This document shows, piece after piece, positions 17,420-27,218 of a stretch of DNA of 64,000 nt. Where the stretch lies: positions 248,001-312,000 of the forward strand of contig NZ_CP023540.1 of NCBI RefSeq assembly GCF_003692615.1, in the 5' to 3' direction. Made by a program: the position numbers and the translations under genes. The DNA is from Chryseobacterium sp. 6424. GTDB taxonomy: Bacteria; Bacteroidota; Bacteroidia; Flavobacteriales; Weeksellaceae. The first letter of the stretch is position 1. Every line of letters begins with the position of its first letter. Under the pieces are notes generated by a model. It made no database searches. It saw nothing but the letters and a program-made list of their open reading frames with translations, and had not been told where the DNA came from.

Positions 17420-18601
17420 ATGTCTTATCAGAATATTTCATCTGAAATTGAAGCAGAACTCCATAATATTTTGAATTATTGGAGCAAAAATACGTTGGAT
17501 GAAAAAAACGGCGGCTTTATTGGCGAAATTGATTTCAACGGGAACAAAAATTTCGGTGCAGAAAAGGGTTCTGTGCTGTATGGAAGAATTTTATGGACGT
17601 TTTCCGCTGCCTATTCTTTCACGAATAGCCCTAAGCATTTTCAGATTTCTGAGCGTGCTTTTAATGAAATCAAAGAAAAATTTTACAATTCACACACCAA
17701 AGGAATTTACTGGAGCATCAACGCAGACGGATCACCGAAAGATACCAAAAACCAAATTTACGCCTTGTCTTTCGTAATTTATGGTTTATCTGAATTTTAC
17801 AAAATTTCAAAAAATCAGCAAGCGCTGGATTTGGCGACGGAGATTTTCCACAGCATTCAGGATCACGCGTACGATCCCGTGAGCGGAGGATATTTTGAAG
17901 CTTTTACTTCCGACTGGAAACCGATCGAAGATATGCGTTTGAGCGAAAAAGACGCCAACCAAAAAAAGACAATGAACACCCATCTTCATATCGTAGAAGC
18001 CTATGCAAATCTGTATTTGGTCTGGCAAAACGAGGACCTTCGCCAAAGCATCATCGAAATTTTAAAGATTATTGACCAGTACTTTATCGACAAAGATACT
18101 TGGCATCTGAAACTGTTTTTTGATGAAAACTGGAACGAAAGAAAAGACGTGGTTTCTTACGGACACGATATTGAAGCAGCGTGGCTGTTGCTCTGGTGTG
18201 CAGAAATTTCCAACGATGAAGTATTGGTTAAAAAATACCGGGATTATGCTGTGAAAATCACAAATGCAACTTTGGAAGGTCTGGATGCAGACGGCGGACT
18301 TTGGTATGAATATGATCCGCAGAAAAATTTTCTCATCGCCGAAAAACACTGGTGGCCACAAGCCGAACTTTGGATTGGTTGTGTAAATGCCTACCAAATC
18401 ACCGGAGACGAAAAATATCTGGAAATTTTCAGAAAAAACTGGGAATTCACAAAAAGTCATATCATCGACGGGAAAAATGGTGAATGGTTTTGGGGCATCA
18501 ATGCAGATTATTCCAAAATCCGAAAAGACAAAGCCGGTTTTTGGAAATGTCCGTACCACAATTCCCGTGCTTGTCTGGAAATTATCAGTCGATTAAGTTA
18601 A
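17420..18601 (+). CDS. AGE-family cellobiose/mannobiose 2-epimerase
   Basis: 393 residues, cytoplasmic. (alpha/alpha)6-barrel N-acylglucosamine 2-epimerase family with the cellobiose 2-epimerase histidines: His188 and His190 in NTHLHIVEAY, His249 in SYGHDIEAAWLL, the HWWPQAE segment and His380 in PYHNSRA. It converts mannobiose to 4-O-mannosyl-glucose, the substrate of the adjacent GH130 enzyme. The gene sits 68 nt after GH130, behind an internal terminator-like hairpin, and ends 8 nt before the next GH26. Confidence 0.92.
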   Translation: MSYQNISSEIEAELHNILNYWSKNTLDEKNGGFIGEIDFNGNKNFGAEKGSVLYGRILWTFSAAYSFTNSPKHFQISERAFNEIKEKFYNSHTKGIYWSINADGSPKDTKNQIYALSFVIYGLSEFYKISKNQQALDLATEIFHSIQDHAYDPVSGGYFEAFTSDWKPIEDMRLSEKDANQKKTMNTHLHIVEAYANLYLVWQNEDLRQSIIEILKIIDQYFIDKDTWHLKLFFDENWNERKDVVSYGHDIEAAWLLLWCAEISNDEVLVKKYRDYAVKITNATLEGLDADGGLWYEYDPQKNFLIAEKHWWPQAELWIGCVNAYQITGDEKYLEIFRKNWEFTKSHIIDGKNGEWFWGINADYSKIRKDKAGFWKCPYHNSRACLEIISRLS

Positions 18602-18609
18602 GTTTAAAC

Positions 18610-19826
18610 ATGCGCAGAATTTACCAAATATTGTTTTTGATTTTTGCATTTTCGATGTTTTCTTGCTCCCGAAACGAAACAGAGAACAATGAAAATTCAA
18701 ATACTCCTGTTGTTGCTGGAATTACGCCACAAAATGTAAAAACTTTTATGGTAGACAAAAATGCAACTACGGAAACTGCGGCATTGTTTTACAATCTTTA
18801 TAAAAATGCCGGGAGCAAAATTTTGGTTGGACATCAGGACGCGTTTTACAGTTATTATCAGAATGATGCTTCAATGTCTGATGTAAAGAAAACTACGGGT
18901 TCTGATCCTGCAATGATTGGCCTGGATTTTATGTTCATTACCGATAAAAATTATCAGGCAAATTCATCAAATTGGTATTATCAGCAGGAACAGAAAATTA
19001 TTGCTGCCGCAAAAGAAGCCTACAATAAAGGAATGGCGGTTACGTTTTGCTGGCATCTGCGTGAACCATTCAGGAAAAGGATTTCTACACTAACAATATG
19101 ACGGATGAGCAGAAACAGAATGCCTTTAAATCTATACTTCCCAGCGGTGCAAAACACAACTGGTATAAACTGAAACTGGATAAAGTCGCTTCTGTTTTCA
19201 ATAATTTAATTGGAAACGATGGCAAAAAAATCCCTGTGATTTTCAGACCTTTTCACGAATTTGACGGAAACTGGTTTTGGTGGGGAGCAAATTATTGCAC
19301 TGCTGATGAATACAACCAGGCTTATCAGTTTACCGTAAGTTATCTTCGTGACACGAAAGGCGTTCACAATGTGTTGTATGCTTTTTCTCCTGATGCATCA
19401 TACAATAATTCAGTGAGTTATCTTCAGCGTTATCCTGGAGATTCTTATGTGGATATTTTGGGAATGGACAATTATTATGACTTTTTTAACCAAAATTTTG
19501 CTGGCGTGACTTCAGCAAATCAAAAATTGCAGATGATTTCAGATTTGGCGGTTCAAAAAAATAAAATTGCGGCTTTAACGGAAACCGTATATTCAAGTTC
19601 CAACACTACGCCAAGAACAGCGGCGAATTTCACAGACTTGGTTTTTCCTGCGATTACAAACAATAATATCAAAATTTCATATATTAACTTTTGGAGCAAT
19701 TATCAGGACAATTATTTTGTTCCTACACCTGCAACACCTTACGCAACGGATTTCAAAAATTTTACCTTGAAACCGAAAATGACTTTACAGAACAACATCG
19801 GAACCTCATTGTATAAACTTCAGTAA
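18610..19826 (+). CDS. GH26 beta-mannanase lipoprotein, second copy, frameshifted
   Basis: Starts at the ATG at 18610: MRRIYQ followed by a lipoprotein signal ending at Cys19 (AFSMFSC), so it is probably surface-anchored and makes the first cuts in mannan. The first frame ends at 19101; the second continues through an ATG at 19098 to 19826. One missing base at TT 19069-19070 explains the break: restoring a T gives REPFQEKDFYTNNM. The second part holds acid/base Glu in FRPFHEFDGNWFWWG and nucleophile Glu in AALTETVYSSS. Restored length is about 405 residues. Likely homopolymer error rather than a dead gene. Confidence 0.85.
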
Positions 19827-19839
19827 GATTTTATTTAAG

Positions 19840-20860
19840 ATGAAAAAAATATTTTTAACGTTATCTTTTTTATCAAGTCTTGGGATTTTCGCTCAGAAAA
19901 ACCTCATTCAAAATGGTGGTTTTGAATACGATGCAACTTCCTGGAACAATGAAAATCTGTTGACCATTTCGCCCTATTCAAAACATTCAGGGCAAAAAGG
20001 CGGTTCCATTACGCAATACACTTCGCCAACATGGAAAGGTATTGATCAGTCTTTCAGCATTCCCAAAAATACATCCGCACTTGAAGTTTCGGCTTGGGTA
20101 AAAGCAGACGGAATTGAAAAAGGCAAGAGCGACTGGAACAAAGCCGTTATTATCGCAGAAATTGCCGGAAAAGGGAAGAACGTCGTGGCTTTGGACGGTA
20201 CTACAGCGTGGCAGGAAGTAAAAAAAAATCATTCCCATCAATAAAGACCGAAACGCACGACTGATGATTGCACTTTCCGAATGCACCGGAAGTTTTTACT
20301 TTGATGATGTGAAAGTTACTCCTTTAAATCAGGAAGACTACAATAAACTCGTGGAAGCTGAAAACAAAAAATACGAGGTGAAGGTCGTTACCGATGATAC
20401 ACCTTTGGAAATTCTGACATTGGCAGGCGGTGATTTCGAAAATGGTCTTGAACCTTGGCGTGGAAACGCCATAACGACATCGGAAGAAAAGAAGAACGGG
20501 AATTTCAGTCTGAAATTAAACTCCGAAAATTCGGTTTGGTACGGCGTTGATCAAATTGCTGACATTCCTGCGGATGCAAAAACAATGGACGTTTCCGCAT
20601 TCGTGAAAACCAAAGATTTAAAAGCCGGCAAAAACGACTGGAACAAAGGCGTAATGATTGTAGAATTTACCACAGACGGAACCAACAAAACGTCACAGGA
20701 TCAGCCGATTTTCTTTGTAGACGATGCAAAAGATTGGCAACAGTTTACAAAAACCTTGGAAATCCCTGCAAATTCCAGAAAATACAGAATTATGCTAGCG
20801 CTTTCAGAAGCAACCGGAACATTGTACGTGGACGATGTTCAGGTGAAATTTAATAAATAA
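19840..20860 (+). CDS. secreted protein with two tandem carbohydrate-binding modules, frameshifted
   Basis: Signal peptide (FLTLSFLSSLGIFAQ), then two repeated CBM4/9-like jelly rolls: one beginning LIQNGGFEYDATSWN and ending FYFDDVKV, and one beginning LAGGDFENGLEPWRGN and ending LYVDDVQV. Shared motifs (DWNKAVIIAEI / DWNKGVMIVEF; LMIALSECTG / IMLALSEATG) show an internal duplication. No catalytic domain. The frame breaks in the A-run 20220-20228: one A fewer restores VKKIIPINKDRNARL and joins 19840-20244 to the frame ending 20860. About 340 residues when repaired. Probably a mannan-binding accessory protein. Confidence 0.75.
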
Positions 20861-20898
20861 CAGAAAATTTTCAAAAATTAAAATTAAAATTTAAAAAA

Positions 20899-21240
20899 AT
20901 GGAACACGACGTAAGGCCTTGGGGAGAATATTGGGTATTGGAGGATGCTGATACACACAAAGTTAAAAGAATTCAGGTCAATCCCGGTGGCAGACTTTCT
21001 TTGCAGTATCACCACAAAAGAGGAGAAGTTTGGACGATTGTTTCCGGAGTTGGAACCATTACGGTTAACGATTCTATCAAAGATTACAAAGCTGGCGAAG
21101 TTGCCGAAATTCCGCAGGGAGCACACCACAGAATTGAGAACAAAACCCACGAGCCGGTTGTGTTTATCGAGGTTCAGTATGGAACATACTTCGGTGAAGA
21201 AGATATTGTAAGAATTGAAGACGATTACAACAGAGCTTAA
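20899..21240 (+). CDS. cupin-type mannose-6-phosphate isomerase-like protein
   Basis: 113 residues, cytoplasmic, a single cupin like the C-terminal half of type II phosphomannose isomerase/GDP-mannose pyrophosphorylase. It begins with RPWGEYWVLED; metal ligands are expected in LQYHHKRGE (His/His/Glu) and in PQGAHHRIEN. In a mannan locus it would link mannose-6-phosphate to fructose-6-phosphate. Small stand-alone cupins of this type are annotated as mannose-6-P isomerases, but few are proven. Confidence 0.8.
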   Translation: MEHDVRPWGEYWVLEDADTHKVKRIQVNPGGRLSLQYHHKRGEVWTIVSGVGTITVNDSIKDYKAGEVAEIPQGAHHRIENKTHEPVVFIEVQYGTYFGEEDIVRIEDDYNRA

Positions 21241-21253
21241 TTAAATAAAAATT

Positions 21254-22495
21254 ATGAAAAAACTTGCGATCTGTGCGTTTCTTGTTTTTTGTTCTTTATT
21301 ATCTGCACAGGAAAAAAATAAGTACGCTCAAGATTATACCAAATATCCTAATTTGGCTTTAACGCCACCAATGGGCTGGAATTCGTGGAATAAATTCGCC
21401 TGCAACGTAGATGAAAATTTAATCAAAGAAATTGCCGACGCTATGGTTTCTACAGGAATGCGTGATGCAGGTTACACTTACATTAATATCGACGATTGTT
21501 GGCACGGTGATCGCGATGCAAGTGGTTTTATTCATCCGGATCCAAAACGTTTTCCTTCGGGGATGAAGGCTTTGGCGGATTATATTCATTCCAAAGGTTT
21601 AAAAATTGGTATTTATTCGGATGCGGGAGCACTCACTTGCGGTGGAAGACCCGGAAGTCGCGGATTTGAAAATCAGGATGCCAAAACTTACGCCGATTGG
21701 GGAATTGATTATTTGAAATATGACTGGTGCAGTTCAGAAAGTTTAAGCGCAGAAGGTGCTTACAAAACGATGGCGGCAGCTTTGCAAAGGGCAGGGCGTC
21801 CAATTGTTCTGAGCATTTGTGAATGGGGAGATAACAAACCTTGGGATTGGGGAAAAAATATCGGTCATCTTTGGCGTACAACCGGCGATATTTATAACTG
21901 TTTTGATTGTATTGAGGACCATGGAACCTGGAAGTCATTTGGTGTTTTACAAATTTTAGATAAACAGGAAGGATTAAGAAAATTTGCTGGTCCCGGTCAT
22001 TGGAATGATCCTGATATGATGGAAATTGGAAATGGCAAACTTACTGCTGGCGAAGAGCGTGCCCATTTTTCGATGTGGGCAATGCTTGCGGCACCTTTAA
22101 TTGCAGGTAATGATATCAGAAATATGTACGCTGAAACTTTACAAGTTTTAACCAATAAAAAAGTAATCGCCGTTAATCAGGACAAACTTGGTGTTCAAGG
22201 ACTGAAATATAAGGATGACGGAGATTTTGAAATCTGGTTCAAGCCATTGGAAAAGGGAGATTGGGCAGTAGCTTTTCTAAACCGAAATGCAACACCCAAA
22301 ACTTATAATTTCGATTGGAAAAATAATCAATTTACCGATGACGAAGTTTCAAAACTCATTTTTAATTCATCAAATCAAAACTACATTATCGAAAATCTTT
22401 GGACAGATAAAAAAATGGGAAATACCAATAAATCTTTTAAGTTTACTGTTCCCGGAAAAGATATTTTAATGTTGAGATTATCAGCAGCTAATTAA
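21254..22495 (+). CDS. GH27 alpha-galactosidase
   Basis: 413 residues with a signal peptide (CAFLVFCSLLSAQ). GH27 signatures: TPPMGWNSWNKF at 37-48, INIDDCWHG, nucleophile Asp157 in YLKYDWCSS, acid/base Asp212 in WRTTGDIYN, and GHWNDPDMMEIGNG. A C-terminal beta-sandwich follows the barrel. It removes alpha-1,6-galactose side chains from galactomannan or galactoglucomannan, most likely in the periplasm, which identifies the substrate as galactosylated mannan. Confidence 0.93.
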   Translation: MKKLAICAFLVFCSLLSAQEKNKYAQDYTKYPNLALTPPMGWNSWNKFACNVDENLIKEIADAMVSTGMRDAGYTYINIDDCWHGDRDASGFIHPDPKRFPSGMKALADYIHSKGLKIGIYSDAGALTCGGRPGSRGFENQDAKTYADWGIDYLKYDWCSSESLSAEGAYKTMAAALQRAGRPIVLSICEWGDNKPWDWGKNIGHLWRTTGDIYNCFDCIEDHGTWKSFGVLQILDKQEGLRKFAGPGHWNDPDMMEIGNGKLTAGEERAHFSMWAMLAAPLIAGNDIRNMYAETLQVLTNKKVIAVNQDKLGVQGLKYKDDGDFEIWFKPLEKGDWAVAFLNRNATPKTYNFDWKNNQFTDDEVSKLIFNSSNQNYIIENLWTDKKMGNTNKSFKFTVPGKDILMLRLSAAN

Positions 22496-22504
22496 ACTGA
22501 AATT

Positions 22505-23632
22505 ATGTTTTTAAGAAAAATACTAACTTTTGCTTTTATTGCAGTTATAGGATTTTCTGACGCGCAATACCAACTATCGGATCCCGATGCAACTCCCGAA
22601 ACTGTGAAGCTTTACGAAAATCTCGTAAAAGCACAAAAAAAAGGCTATTTCGTGGGACATCAGGATGATTTGGCTTATGGTGTTTACTGGAAATATCAGG
22701 AAGGAAGAAGTGATGTGAAAGAGGTGGTGAAAGATTTTCCTGCAGTTTACGGTTGGGAACTCGGCGACTTGGAGCTCGGCCACGACAAAAATCTTGATGG
22801 CGTTCCATTCGACAAAATGAAGCAGTTCATCAAAGAAGGACACCAAAGAGGTGGAATCATCACCCTGAGTTGGCATCCGAACAATCCCATCACTGGGAAA
22901 AATGCATGGGATCCATCAAATAAATCCATTTCGGAAATTCTTCCGAACGGCTCAAAACACGAACTTTTCAAAACTTATCTGGATAAAGTTGCCGGGTTCA
23001 TCAGCGATCTAAAGGACAAAAACGGAAAACCAATCCCGGTTTTGTGGCGACCTTGGCACGAACATACCGGAACATGGTTTTGGTGGGGTGTCAACTCAGC
23101 TACGGATGAGGAATACAGGGAGTTTTTCAGATATACTTTGGATTATTGGCGAAAAACCAAAAATCTGCACAATTTAATTTCTGTTTACAATACCGGGACT
23201 GAATTCAATTCGCCTGAAGAATATCTCAAACGTTATCCCGGAGATGAATATGTGGATATGTTTACTTTTGATGCGTACCAAAGAAGTTCAGTAGAAGAAG
23301 GGTATAAATTTGCAGAACAGATTGACACACTCTTGAAAAATATGAATCTGGCCGGAGTTCAACATAGCAAAATCACAGCAATTGGGGAGATTGGCTACAA
23401 CCAAATTCCCGACCATCAGTGGTTTACCAAAATTCTTAAACCTGTTTTCGATAAACATCAGTTTTCCTATGTTTTATTTTGGCGAAACGCTGGATTTAAG
23501 CCTGGTAACAACGAGGTGGAATACTATCTGCCTTTCAAAGGTCATCCGTCAGAAAAAGATTTTCAGAAATTTTATAAAGACAGAAAAACTTTGTTTGAAA
23601 AACAGGCACGCAGAATGAAACTGTATCGATAA
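22505..23632 (+). CDS. GH26 beta-mannanase, third copy
   Basis: 375 residues with a signal peptide (AFIAVIGFSDAQ), no lipobox. Acid/base Glu186 in LWRPWHEHTGTWFWWG, nucleophile Glu295 in ITAIGEIGYNQIP. It resembles the first GH26 along its length (shared GRSDVKEV, KNAWD, EYYLPFKGHP/HYYVPYKGHP) more than the lipoprotein copy, suggesting duplication of a periplasmic enzyme with altered active-site loops. Confidence 0.92.
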   Translation: MFLRKILTFAFIAVIGFSDAQYQLSDPDATPETVKLYENLVKAQKKGYFVGHQDDLAYGVYWKYQEGRSDVKEVVKDFPAVYGWELGDLELGHDKNLDGVPFDKMKQFIKEGHQRGGIITLSWHPNNPITGKNAWDPSNKSISEILPNGSKHELFKTYLDKVAGFISDLKDKNGKPIPVLWRPWHEHTGTWFWWGVNSATDEEYREFFRYTLDYWRKTKNLHNLISVYNTGTEFNSPEEYLKRYPGDEYVDMFTFDAYQRSSVEEGYKFAEQIDTLLKNMNLAGVQHSKITAIGEIGYNQIPDHQWFTKILKPVFDKHQFSYVLFWRNAGFKPGNNEVEYYLPFKGHPSEKDFQKFYKDRKTLFEKQARRMKLYR

Positions 23633-23664
23633 AATTAAAACAGCCAAAAAAGATTACTCTGAAA

Positions 23665-23687
23665 TTTGAAAATCTTTGATTTTCAAA
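23665..23687. repeat. 10-bp stem hairpin between GH26 and GH5-CE2 genes
   Basis: TTTGAAAATC - TTT - GATTTTCAAA, perfect. No T-run after it. It could be a processing or stabilising element in the 127-nt gap inside the operon. Confidence 0.4.
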
Positions 23688-23759
23688 AGTTGATACACCA
23701 TTGAAACTATAATATTTAATCCTAAAAACTTATGTGCCTGTTGTGGCTACGAAAAAAGT

Positions 23760-25736
23760 ATGAAAAATTTTTCAAAATTAATTTTCCTTTTATTCATAAC
23801 GGTTTTCACGCTTGGATTGGCTAAAAATCCCGTACAGAAAATCGGGAAACTTCAGGTTATAGGAACCCAACTTTCCGACCAAAATGGAAATCCTGTACGA
23901 TTGATTGGGACCAGTTTTGGTTGGAGCAACTGGCATCCCAGATTTTACAATAGGGAAACTGTACAATGGCTTAAAAATGACTGGAACGTCAATGTAGTCC
24001 GTGCTTCGATGGGGATAGAACCGGCTGGTGCTTATCTTCAAAAACCTGCACAAAACCGAAAAATTATTGAAAAAGTTGTTGATGGTGCCATAAAGGAAGG
24101 AATTTACGTCATTATTGATTGGCACGCGCATCAAATCCATACCACAGAAGCGAAGAAATTTTTTTCTGAAGTTTCAAAAAAATATGGCAAATATCCGAAT
24201 GTAATCTATGAAATTTTCAACGAACCCGAAAATCAGTCTTGGGAGGAAGTGAAAGGCTATGCGGAAGAAATTATTGCTGAAATCCGCAAAAATGATCCGG
24301 ATAATTTGATTTTGGTAGGCTGTCCCGAATGGGATCAGCGGATTGATTTGGTTCAGCAAAATCCTTTGAAAAATGTAAAAAATGTGATGTACACCGTGCA
24401 TTTTTATGCCGGAACTCATGGACAATGGCTTCGGGACAGAACCGATTCTGCAATACATTCCGGTATTCCTGTTTTTATATCGGAATCTGCTGGGATGGAA
24501 GCCAGTGGTGATGGAAAGATCGACGATATAGAATGGCAACGCTGGATTAACTGGATGAACGACAGGAAATTATCATGGATTACCTGGTCGGTTTCGGATA
24601 AAAAAGAATCGTGTTCAATGCTTTTGCCCACTGCAAACTCAAAAGGAAATTGGAGCATTTCTGACTTAAATGAATCGGGCGTAAAAACTCGTGAAATTCT
24701 TCGGAAATATGATTACCGTGGAAATTATTTTCAAAATTTTGTCTGGAAAGGTCGCGTTGACAAACAATCAGAAAATTCAGGGAAATTAATTGGTCCGGGC
24801 TCCTCGTTAGAATTTCAGTTTCAGGGAAATTCGGTGGAGGTTAATCTCAAAAATGTGCCGTATCAGGGCTATTACAACTATATATCTGTTGAATTGGACG
24901 GAAAATATATTGGACGTTTCAAAGTGGATAACAGTGATTTTAAAAAATTTACTTTCCATGTTGCAGATAAGTCTAAAAAAATTCATTTAATTAAAATCTT
25001 TAAAGCAACCGAAGCTGCTATGGGGGAAGTTTTCTTTGACGGAACAGGTTTGAAAACGGTGGCTTTGCAGTCAAAATCCAGGAAGAAAATTGAATTTATC
25101 GGCGATTCGATTACCTGCGGTTTTGGGAACGATGAAAGCGACAAAAAATGTGGCGAAGGACAATGGTTTGATCAGCACAATGCTTATTATGCTTACGGTC
25201 CGGTTTTATCAAGAATGCTGGATGCGGATTTTCTGCTGAGTTCAGTTTCCGGTTACGGAATGTATCGCAACTGGAATACAGAAAAACGGGAAGAAAATAT
25301 TATGCCCGATGTTTACGACCACCTTTATTTGCGGACTTCGGAGCCGGCAAAATTTGGTAACGATTTTCAGCCCGATGTAGTGAGCATCTGTCTCGGAACA
25401 AACGATTTGTCTGATGGAGACGGCAACAAAGAAAGACTGCCTTTCAACAAATATAAGTTTGTTGGAAATTATATCGAATTCATCCAAAATATTTACCGGA
25501 AATATCCAAATACAAGGGTAGTTTTGCTGAACAGTCCAATGGTTCACGGCGAAAGAAATAAAATTTTGCTCGATTGTCTTTCTGAAGTGAAAGATTTCTT
25601 TAAAAACGATACCAAACACGCGCCAATTGAGATTTTAAAATTTCAGGAGATGCAGTCTGAAGGATGCGGACATCCAAGTATAAAACAGGATCAGGAAATG
25701 GCAGATCAGCTTTATCCGTTTTCAAAACATTATTAA
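23760..25736 (+). CDS. bifunctional GH5 glycanase - CE2 acetyl esterase
   Basis: 658 residues, signal peptide 1-21. Residues about 28-320 form a GH5 barrel of the GH5_2-like type: VVRASMGIEP, acid/base Glu155 in YEIFNEPENQ, HFYAGTHG, nucleophile Glu242 in FISESAGME. Residues about 325-658 match a CE2 esterase: a jelly-roll (NYISVELDGKYIGRF) followed by an SGNH-type domain with Ser450 in FIGDSITCGFG, Asn548 in LGTND and His638 in GCGHPS. The fusion would deacetylate and cut acetylated (gluco)mannan. The architecture resembles the GH5-CE2 pairing in clostridial Cel5C-CE2. It may cut glucomannan or cellulose-like stretches rather than pure mannan. Confidence 0.88.
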   Translation: MKNFSKLIFLLFITVFTLGLAKNPVQKIGKLQVIGTQLSDQNGNPVRLIGTSFGWSNWHPRFYNRETVQWLKNDWNVNVVRASMGIEPAGAYLQKPAQNRKIIEKVVDGAIKEGIYVIIDWHAHQIHTTEAKKFFSEVSKKYGKYPNVIYEIFNEPENQSWEEVKGYAEEIIAEIRKNDPDNLILVGCPEWDQRIDLVQQNPLKNVKNVMYTVHFYAGTHGQWLRDRTDSAIHSGIPVFISESAGMEASGDGKIDDIEWQRWINWMNDRKLSWITWSVSDKKESCSMLLPTANSKGNWSISDLNESGVKTREILRKYDYRGNYFQNFVWKGRVDKQSENSGKLIGPGSSLEFQFQGNSVEVNLKNVPYQGYYNYISVELDGKYIGRFKVDNSDFKKFTFHVADKSKKIHLIKIFKATEAAMGEVFFDGTGLKTVALQSKSRKKIEFIGDSITCGFGNDESDKKCGEGQWFDQHNAYYAYGPVLSRMLDADFLLSSVSGYGMYRNWNTEKREENIMPDVYDHLYLRTSEPAKFGNDFQPDVVSICLGTNDLSDGDGNKERLPFNKYKFVGNYIEFIQNIYRKYPNTRVVLLNSPMVHGERNKILLDCLSEVKDFFKNDTKHAPIEILKFQEMQSEGCGHPSIKQDQEMADQLYPFSKHY

Positions 25737-25816
25737 GCAGATAATAGCCATTGTCATCGGGCGAAATGGAGCAAAGCAAAAGCAAGTGGCAATCTCAAAA
25801 CAATAACATTTTCAAA

Positions 25817-27205
25817 ATGAATTTCAAAATAAAATTTGCGGTATTATGTTCTTCTCTGGCAACGGTTTTTGTTTTTGCAAACATCAATCTACCTGCGGTT
25901 TTTACAGACAACATGGTTCTTCAGCGCAATTCGCAAGTTGTGATTTGGGGAAATGCGAATCCGAAAGAGGAAATCACTTTGAAAGCCGATTTTTTGGAAA
26001 AAGAATATAAAGTGACGACAGGAAATGACTCGACTTTCAAATTTGTAATTCCTACCGGAAAAGAAGGCGGACCATACAGAATTTCGCTTAAAGGATACAA
26101 CGAAGTCGTGCTGAACAACGTGATGCTAGGCGAAGTTTGGCTGCTTTCCGGACAGAGCAATATGGAAATGAGCGCGAGCTGGGGAATTAAAGACGGCGAG
26201 TTGGAAGCTTCAAAAGCCAACTATCCGAACATCCGCTTTTTCTCTGTTCCAAAACTGTCCTCCGAATTTCCGCAGCATAATTTCTTTGGTAATTGGCAGC
26301 TTTGCACGCCCGAAACAATGAAATATTTCAGTGCCGTTGGTTATTTTTTCGCCCAAAAACTGCAGGAAGATTTGAAAGGCGTTCCAATTGGTCTGATTTG
26401 TTCAGCTTGGGGCGGTTCCCCGGCGGAATTATGGACACCGGAAGCGGTTTTTGGTGCAAATCCATCGCTTGCAGAAAATTTCAAAAAATTGGGAAGTTCT
26501 GACTATTATCCGTCGCAAATGTCGGGTGCCTACAACGCGATGATTTATCCGGTCAACAATTTTAAATTTAAAGGCGCATTGTGGTATCAGGGCGAAACCA
26601 ACACCGGAAATTCCGAAGGTTACAAAGATTTATTGTCTTCAATGATTTCGTCTTGGAGAAAAGCGAAAGGTTATGATTTTCCATTTTATATCGTTCAGAT
26701 TGCGGGTTTTACGGGTTGGAGCGATACAACGGTTCGAATTAAAAACGCGCAGAGAATTGTCGCTCAAACCGTTCCAAATTCCGGAATGGTTGTCACAACC
26801 GATTTGGATAAAACCGACGACATTCATCCCAAAAATAAAAAGCCGGTAGGTGTAAGAATGGCGAATTTGGTTTTGAAAAATGTATATAATTTTAAAAACG
26901 GGTTGGTAGATAGTCCAGCATTTAAAAATGTAGAATACAAAGGCAGCAAAGCAGTTTTAACTTTCGAATTTGCGGATGGACTTCATTTTAAAAATCCAAA
27001 TTCCCAACTGTTTGAAATGGCAGGAAACGACGGGAAATTTTATCCTGCAAAACCCACTTTAAAAGGACATCAAATCACCTTAGTATCCACCTCCGTGAAA
27101 AATCCCGTCAATGTGCGTTACGCGTGGAGCAACGTTGCAATGCCCGATCTGTTCAATAAATCAGGACTTCCGCTTTCAAGTTTTACCACAGAAAGTTTGA
27201 AATAA
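25817..27205 (+). CDS. sialate O-acetylesterase-type carbohydrate acetylesterase
   Basis: 462 residues from the ATG at 25817; the in-frame ATG at 25751 would add 22 polar residues before a normal signal peptide (KFAVLCSSLATVFVFA). SGNH/GDSL fold of the sialate O-acetylesterase family (PF03629): LFSDNMVL-like VFTDNMVLQRNSQV, nucleophile Ser114 in LLSGQSNMEMS, WYQGETN, and catalytic Asp/His in TDDIHPKNK. In this PUL it most likely removes acetyl groups from mannan, complementing the CE2 domain encoded just upstream. Confidence 0.85.
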   Translation: MNFKIKFAVLCSSLATVFVFANINLPAVFTDNMVLQRNSQVVIWGNANPKEEITLKADFLEKEYKVTTGNDSTFKFVIPTGKEGGPYRISLKGYNEVVLNNVMLGEVWLLSGQSNMEMSASWGIKDGELEASKANYPNIRFFSVPKLSSEFPQHNFFGNWQLCTPETMKYFSAVGYFFAQKLQEDLKGVPIGLICSAWGGSPAELWTPEAVFGANPSLAENFKKLGSSDYYPSQMSGAYNAMIYPVNNFKFKGALWYQGETNTGNSEGYKDLLSSMISSWRKAKGYDFPFYIVQIAGFTGWSDTTVRIKNAQRIVAQTVPNSGMVVTTDLDKTDDIHPKNKKPVGVRMANLVLKNVYNFKNGLVDSPAFKNVEYKGSKAVLTFEFADGLHFKNPNSQLFEMAGNDGKFYPAKPTLKGHQITLVSTSVKNPVNVRYAWSNVAMPDLFNKSGLPLSSFTTESLK

Positions 27206-27218
27206 ATATCTTTTACTA

